Shown here in pieces: positions 59,794 through 64,000 of a stretch of 64,000 nt of DNA (position 1 is the first letter of the stretch; each line of letters begins with the position of its first letter). The stretch is from Hyaloperonospora brassicae (lineage: Eukaryota > Oomycota > Peronosporomycetes > Peronosporales > Peronosporaceae): contig CANTFL010000921.1 of the NCBI GenBank assembly GCA_947650285.1, positions 124,001 to 188,000 of the forward strand. The letters run 5' to 3'. The position numbers and the translations under genes were made by a program. The notes below the pieces were generated by a model. The model was not told the DNA's origin, did not search any database, and saw only the letters and a list, made by a program, of their open reading frames with translations.

Positions 59794-60771
59794 TCACAAT
59801 GCAGCGGCAAAAGACGCTTCGTCCAAATAGTCGTCATGATCGCCCAAAAACTTTGAGAGCTTCATGGCCACCTCTGCAGCTCGTTCTCGTCGCTTCGTGT
59901 CATCAAGGAATGCAACTTGGTCGCGGACATTTCGTACTTGAGCAATCAGCGCGCAAAACTCATCCATATCAACGTCGTCATCACTTTCACCTCCTCCTCC
60001 TATCGCCTCACTCGACACACTGGGGCACGCAGCAACGTCCAAGGCTTGCATCAGCTGCGTCTCCTGACGCAAAGCTTCACTCCCGTCACAGCTTTCTTCT
60101 TCGTGCTCCTCCTTGTTCCCCACCTCGTCCTCAAGCGAGACCATCTCGTCCACATTGGTTTCTATGCTCTCTGCTGCAACCACATCTAGCGGTACTGCTC
60201 CCGCAGTCTGCCGCACGTGCATCTCCATGGAACGCCACCGGTTGCACTGTAGAGCTTCCAGCACGCGTGCGACCCCGTGCTTCTCTCCTGCAACACTGTG
60301 ATCACCACAAGAGCGCTCTGGTCCGCTCGACACAACCAGCTCAAAGCCATTGCCGTGACACCAGCTCTCCATTGTTTCCACGCGCTCGGTCGTTTCCATA
60401 CACGTACTACTAACCAGTAGCAGACACACGTCCACAGTCGCCAGCTCTACGACGCGCGTGGCGAACCCACACACGTGTTGGAAACTCTCTTCCTCCGCCG
60501 CGTTCACCACGACGAGCACCGCTTCGTAGTCGCACAGCTCGTGCTGCAGCGCAGGCGCTGGCGCATTGTCCTGCACCACATGCACGTGCACGTCCACCTG
60601 CGCGCGGTAGTACTTTGTCTGCAGCGTCAGCGCCGTCGCGTTGTGGCGCGTCGCGGCGTTGGGCGCGTCGGCAGCACAGTCGTTGCAGAGGTCTGTGAGC
60701 TCTGAGACGGCGGAGCGCGCGCCTTCCACGTCAGAGCTCAGGACGAGCAGACGAGAGGCGGCAGCGGCCAT
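59794..60771 (-). CDS. Alpha/gamma-adaptin-binding protein p34 (AAGAB) family
   Basis: 325 residues from ATG at 60771; the frame is open further upstream but without ATG. In animals AAGAB is a chaperone that stabilises AP-1 and AP-2 adaptor subunits during clathrin adaptor assembly. Here: an N-terminal Ras-like fold (RLLVLSSDVEGARSAVSEL; strand YEAVLVVVNAAEEES; VDVCLLLVSST), the family signature WCHGNGFELV (137-146) followed by GVARVLEALQCNRWRSMEM (167-185), an acidic middle (213-270), and the conserved C-terminal helix FCALIAQVRNVRDQVAFLDD then RAAEVAMKLSKFLGD. Single exon. It is isolated among repeats but intact, with GC-rich codon use like the left-hand genes. Confidence 0.8.
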   Translation of the reverse strand: MAAAASRLLVLSSDVEGARSAVSELTDLCNDCAADAPNAATRHNATALTLQTKYYRAQVDVHVHVVQDNAPAPALQHELCDYEAVLVVVNAAEEESFQHVCGFATRVVELATVDVCLLLVSSTCMETTERVETMESWCHGNGFELVVSSGPERSCGDHSVAGEKHGVARVLEALQCNRWRSMEMHVRQTAGAVPLDVVAAESIETNVDEMVSLEDEVGNKEEHEEESCDGSEALRQETQLMQALDVAACPSVSSEAIGGGGESDDDVDMDEFCALIAQVRNVRDQVAFLDDTKRRERAAEVAMKLSKFLGDHDDYLDEASFAAAL

Positions 60772-63700
60772 GAGGCGGTGGTGGGCGTTGTTTTCTGTTG
60801 CAACGGGTGCTCGTGCTCTCTTTTTTGTCGTACGGAATCCGTCCCATGAGGTTATTGGAGGATGGCATGGGGTGGGCGTGTAAATGGGTGTGGAGGTCGA
60901 AGTCACTACCCACCGACTACCGATTCCATTGTACGACCCTACAAAGGAACGGACTGATCCAGCAAAGTCGTCTTTATCGTGCGGCTATGCTGATCGACTT
61001 TTTTAGCTTAAATGGGAGAGCAGTGTCTTCTGCGTGGAATATGCCGTAGAAGAAGAATACGACACCCTTTGTACACAATGTTCGGCAATGGTGAACAACT
61101 CACTGCTTCGTGGTCAACTTAGGCGGTGATATCAAATATCAACTTACGTACTGTAGCGACAATGGACGCGCGCGATGCATGCGTGCAAGAAGCTAGAGCA
61201 CGTTGTAATTTGATTGTACGTAAGGTAAGGTTGTGAAAATGTACTTGTAATCTACGACCCACTGTTCGCTGTTTCCATTCAACCAAGCGTGTCCGTCCAG
61301 TCGACTGCGCTTCCTTTCACCCTGTGGTGTACGCGGGGTTTTTAGGTCACCTGTAGCCACTGTAATGATCTATGATCCAATGCGTTCATATCGATTAGCG
61401 TAGAGTGCCCCGTTGTACCTGGTCGCACACATTGGTCTGGCTTTCATCACGAAAATATCCACTTTGGACTTGATACCGAGGATGACTTTCACGCCTCGCG
61501 TAACGACTTCTCCCATTCGTGTGGCTTCTTGTGCCGAGAGGAAAACGATTGAATTTAATCGTCAGTAGATAGCTGTAAACGGGACCCAGTGTAAGCTACC
61601 TACACTGACACAGTGTAGACAGGAACCTCGCAAGCTCACATACGATATACGTGCAGAGGAAGACTAATCTTCTAAACGAACGCGTTTAAGAAATGGTAGA
61701 GTAGAGTTGCCTTCAATATATCGACATACTACCCTCTCAACACCCATTGCGCGTCTAGCAGCAATCAGTCATCTATCTGCCTGACACAATGGGCCGTATC
61801 AACCGCTGGGTGGAGCGGTGCTTATAAAACATTCGAAGTCATTATTTCTTCACTATGTTTTTAGTATGGTTCATGTTGGTAAATAATATCATCAATGATT
61901 TATATTGATTGACCCAATGTTGGTTTTAATTACGTGTAACGCGATCACTCCGATATATATCGCCTATAGCTATAAGTAATTTGAGTGAGTAATTGGCAAC
62001 TGTTTGATGACAGAGTGCGATTAGCCATGGATCCCTTTGAGAAAGATGAGCACTTGTTGATCTTGCCCAAACATTTTCGGATGTTATTGTATAAGTAACA
62101 AATCCATTCGATGTACAGCTAAAGCCGCCAAGAGCGCGGATGCACGGATGTGTGCAGCTGCTGAGAGGGCGTTTAAAGAAGAAGATATAGCTATTAATTC
62201 GCCTGCTGATGCTACTTAGTAGCCTGTCGCGTAAATCGATGTAGTGACCTGGTGATTCATCACGTGTAGCTGATACACTCGCAGAGCAAGCTGTGGCCGT
62301 GGGACCTGAAGAAAGATGATGATCTTTTTCCACAGGTTACCTACTCTAAAAGGGTTAAGCGTGGGATCTAACTCGAACTCTCCTTCCTTCTGCGGATATG
62401 GTAACACTGTCCTCGTCGTGGTGTTTAACTTAACGAAGCTGAGCGTCTTGAGAAGCTCGTCGCATCTGACACGTCAGACGACTTGTCTTCTGCACCGATC
62501 TGATCGCGTGGTGGAGGTGTTTCGCATATTTTTTTGCGATACCGACTCTCCACTGGGGCCCGGGCGACCAACTATTGGAGACGATACTCCATTTACTTGA
62601 CGATTTAACCTTCAATTACCTTGTTCACACGTCGGTAAGGAGGGCTGCATACTTTTTGATAAATCGGATCGATGCTGAACTGAAGCGTGGTTGTAAAAAA
62701 TTAGGATCCACTCGCACTGAAAATTGCACTTTTTTGCTATCATCTTATGAAACGCTGCTCGAGCTACAAGGATTTGTGATAGGCCGCCTTGTTCATCAAT
62801 GCAAATGTAGATTTTAAACCAACTTAACATACAGATCCTTATCCGTATCGCTCTTTTGTCTCTTGAGCCCTTGGGCATCGCTGCCTCTTATCATATGATG
62901 ATTTCATCTTTAAATTAATTGGTATGCCTGGTCAGATGGGTGTGGTGGTAAACGTAATACATTATCATTTAAAGTTGGCAGGTTAAAGTTATCCTGCCGA
63001 AGACAGATGTCGACGTATGTCCTTTATTGTATCTTATCGAGAATGCGGACTGATTAAACATGTAATCAATAAAAAAGTCAGTATCCATATCATGATCAAC
63101 CACCACCTGAAATGCATCAGCTCAAGTCGTCTCCTGTAAAATAAAGTACTTACACCATTCGCCCCTCCATAAGATTTACATTGGCAAAACGGCCGGATCG
63201 ACAATCGACTTTATGTAGACCATACACAATTTACATTGAGTCGATTGTCGACGCATTCCACATCCGCGTGATCGATAATCGACGACTGACGTGATCGAAT
63301 CGCGTTACCGGTCCACGAAGATTGCGCGAGATACGTCTTCTCGTGATAAACATTGATATTCTTGATATTCTCATAAAGTTCTTATAAATATATATATACT
63401 GGCTTCGTTAAATGTGAGTTACATGACCTGGTCGAATTAATATATCTTTATCAACGTCAATCTAATATCCTAAATCGCTGTTCATGGGTAGCTGACCAAC
63501 AACTATTTGAACACTACTCATTTCCGTTACAGGTCCCACATCGTCAAGCGAGCCGTATAATTTTACGATTTTCTTTTGCTGCATCCCGATATCGTGAGCC
63601 ATCGCTGATCATAAAACGTACTCCAACAGTGAATTTGGAATCGCGTACACCTGCTACCTAAGACAACTGTAGTGTCACATATCCTCTTTGTACCTAGCCG

Positions 63701-64000
63701 AAAGACGCGATCTACGTTTAAAACTTTACTCCGAATCCTTTGGCTACAACCGCGCCCACAAGATTGCAACATAGGTGGCCGACACTTTGAAAAATATTTT
63801 CGTGATGTAGGCACGGGCATTGGCTACAGCCATCGGAGTCGAAAAATTGAAGGCGAAGTTATAAAATCGTTAACGACGATTGTGAAGTTGGGATTTCCAT
63901 TCGCATCACTCAAGAGCAATCAAATGCGATATCTTTTGCATATTGTTGTTGATCCCAAGCCGTGGGACCATTAAGATGAGATGAAAGTGGATAATCCGAA
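60772..64000. other. Gene-free end of window
   Basis: About 3.2 kb, promoter of the AAGAB-type gene at its left, then AT-rich sequence with short unrelated frames. It includes the 13-bp inverted repeat at 63198-63251. A plus-strand frame at 63672-63974 (100 codons) has no family features. Confidence 0.55.
63198..63251. repeat. Perfect 13-bp inverted repeat
   Basis: TCGACAATCGACT (63198-63210) and AGTCGATTGTCGA (63239-63251) with a 28-base loop. A further related stretch (GATAATCGACGAC) lies about 30 bases downstream. Confidence 0.8.

Overview
The window reads as nuclear DNA of a plant-parasitic oomycete (Peronosporales: Phytophthora, Plasmopara, Bremia and relatives). The evidence is compact genes with few short introns (30-110 bp, GT..AG), GC-rich coding sequence, a candidate secreted effector downstream of an oomycete-type Inr-like start motif, and large AT-rich stretches full of LTR retrotransposons. 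The species cannot be fixed from the sequence.

The left third is gene-rich: a coiled-coil gene cut by the window edge (1-1355, minus), a PH-domain protein (minus), a C9orf78/Tls1-type spliceosomal protein (plus, 3 exons), a coiled-coil plus DUF4833 protein (plus, 3 exons), a TauE/SafE-type transporter with a mitochondrial-like presequence (minus, 3 exons), MCM3 (minus, 5 exons), and, after about 5 kb of decayed DNA with a Copia remnant, a sulfite oxidase (minus) divergent from a nitroreductase-family protein (plus). I rebuilt the exon structures by hand from reading frames and splice sites. Sulfite oxidase and the sulfite-exporter-family protein lie about 9 kb apart and both have mitochondrial-like N-termini, so they may share sulfite handling, but they are not an operon.

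From 27 kb rightward repeats dominate. A Ty1/Copia element (27239-32396; 203-bp LTRs; target-site duplication ATGTG(G)) sits inside an older repeat, R1. The same R1 copy was hit again by an LTR now left as a solo LTR (32741-33132, duplication TAAAG). A second R1 copy lies at 58087-58965. The region 33.3-43.5 kb is an AT-rich desert. At 43569-44258 is a candidate effector with a signal peptide and an acidic six-residue repeat. Next to it is a decayed chromodomain Ty3/Gypsy element (44605-52310; 534-bp LTRs; duplication CCGTT/CTGTT), which also carries an antisense ORF. Another desert follows, then an AAGAB/p34-type gene (59794-60771, minus) and a gene-free end.

The most unusual signal is structural. 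The second half of the Gypsy LTR is an almost unbroken string of 13 short hairpins, several built as 5-bp stem, 3-nt loop, 5-bp stem. That half is identical in the two LTRs, while the first third has about ten differences. The 392-bp solo LTR, from another family with the same TGTAACGGGG terminus, is built from longer hairpins in the same way.
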